Positions 18,511 to 19,136 of a stretch of DNA of 19,136 nt are shown here, in pieces. The stretch is from Chromera velia. Its lineage: Eukaryota > Sar > Chromeraceae. Each line of letters opens with the position of its first letter. Position 1 is the first letter of the stretch. The position numbers and the translations under genes were made by a program. The notes below the pieces were generated by a model that saw only the letters and a program-made list of their open reading frames with translations, ran no database searches and had not been told where the DNA came from. The stretch lies in the NCBI GenBank assembly GCA_018398765.1, contig JAHBMJ010002021.1, positions 1-19,136 on the forward strand. Direction: 5' to 3'.

Positions 18511-19136
18511 GTCAATTGATTGCAGAGGCTGCACTCGCCGTTGAATGCCCACCAAGCCAAATCTGCACTTAAACGTCCTTTACCTTCTCATGTAGCTAGT
18601 GGATCTTCAAGGCCGTCTCTTCACTATGCTTCTTTTGAGAAGAAGATAGAGATAGATACTTCTCAAGCTGGCTTGAGGGGTCCCTTTGAACGATGTCGGT
18701 CATATTCTCGGCAGTGTTGGTGGCACTATCTTTTGAGTTTATTTGATCGTCGCTTCTACAGGCTCTTTGACATTGTCACCCGGTTATTGATGCATATATC
18801 GGTACAGCTTTATCTGACCTGCATCCCAACTAAAATGAAAGGAGTAGATCGCTGAAGTAACTGACATTTGGGTCCTTCGATCAGGAGGAACTTGCCGATC
18901 GGATTGCGGTATGATTGCGGTTGTTGATTATGTATGCTGACAATTGCCACGATATTTTTTTTTAGTTGTATATCATACGCGGTACAACATATGCACAAAA
19001 AGTATCAAAAAGCTGTATGTTATGAATATGCCTGGAGCCCGAACTGCACCCCTGCGTTAGGCTATGCTAAGCCCTGGGGGCTCATACAAAATACCTTATG
19101 TAACGGTGTTGCATAAACGGGCTGGAGGGGGCCGGG

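Larger units (their letters stand above)
17190..19136. other. Right-hand region without a recognised gene
   Basis: Frames of 60-111 codons exist on both strands, for example minus 17639-17349 and plus 18520-18855. None shows a family motif, and I could not build a phase-consistent spliced model. Base composition is intermediate. I see no tRNA, rRNA or other RNA gene. Two adjacent palindromic structures occur at 18472-18510 and are listed separately. Confidence 0.35.

Overview
The window looks like nuclear DNA from an intron-rich unicellular eukaryote. Introns use GT..AG boundaries, coding parts are GC-rich, and introns are loaded with (TG)n, (GACA)n, (GAAA)n and (CT)n arrays. Standard stop codons fit all three gene models. 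A chromerid or another alveolate alga would fit this style, but that is inference only, because no marker gene fixes the taxon.

Three spliced genes can be assembled by eye, with splice phases that close at every junction. (1) 2509 to 200, minus strand: three exons encode a 233-residue protein with four predicted membrane segments and Cys-rich clusters, from no family I recognise. Its second intron is 1.4 kb of tandem repeat. (2) 8347 to 3474, minus strand: eleven exons encode a complete Trm5-type tRNA (guanine-37-N1) methyltransferase of 583 residues. (3) 9161 to 16086, plus strand: thirteen exons encode an AMP-activated protein kinase gamma (SNF4-like) subunit of about 710 residues with four CBS repeats, interrupted by Gln/Ala/Gly/Ser-rich inserts and ending in a long low-complexity tail.

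Genes 2 and 3 are divergent and share about 0.8 kb of upstream DNA with two CACGTG palindromes and three GTGACG repeats, probably a bidirectional promoter. A likely 5' UTR intron precedes the gamma-subunit start. Genes 1 and 2 lie in tandem, separated by a 1-kb spacer that is GC-rich, then AT-rich. From 16087 to the right end the DNA is mostly AT-rich; I see no convincing gene there, only short repeats and perfect palindromes, and it may be old transposon debris.

The three genes have no obvious common pathway: m1G37 tRNA modification supports translational fidelity, and AMPK senses energy charge. The most interesting points are the loss of the canonical nucleotide-binding Asp from three of the four CBS repeats, UG-repeat tracts next to splice acceptors in the gamma gene, a dispersed GACAGACTATAT repeat found antisense in introns of two different genes, a tandemly duplicated splice donor, a strikingly regular TG/GGTTGG minisatellite, and the unrecognised four-pass membrane protein.
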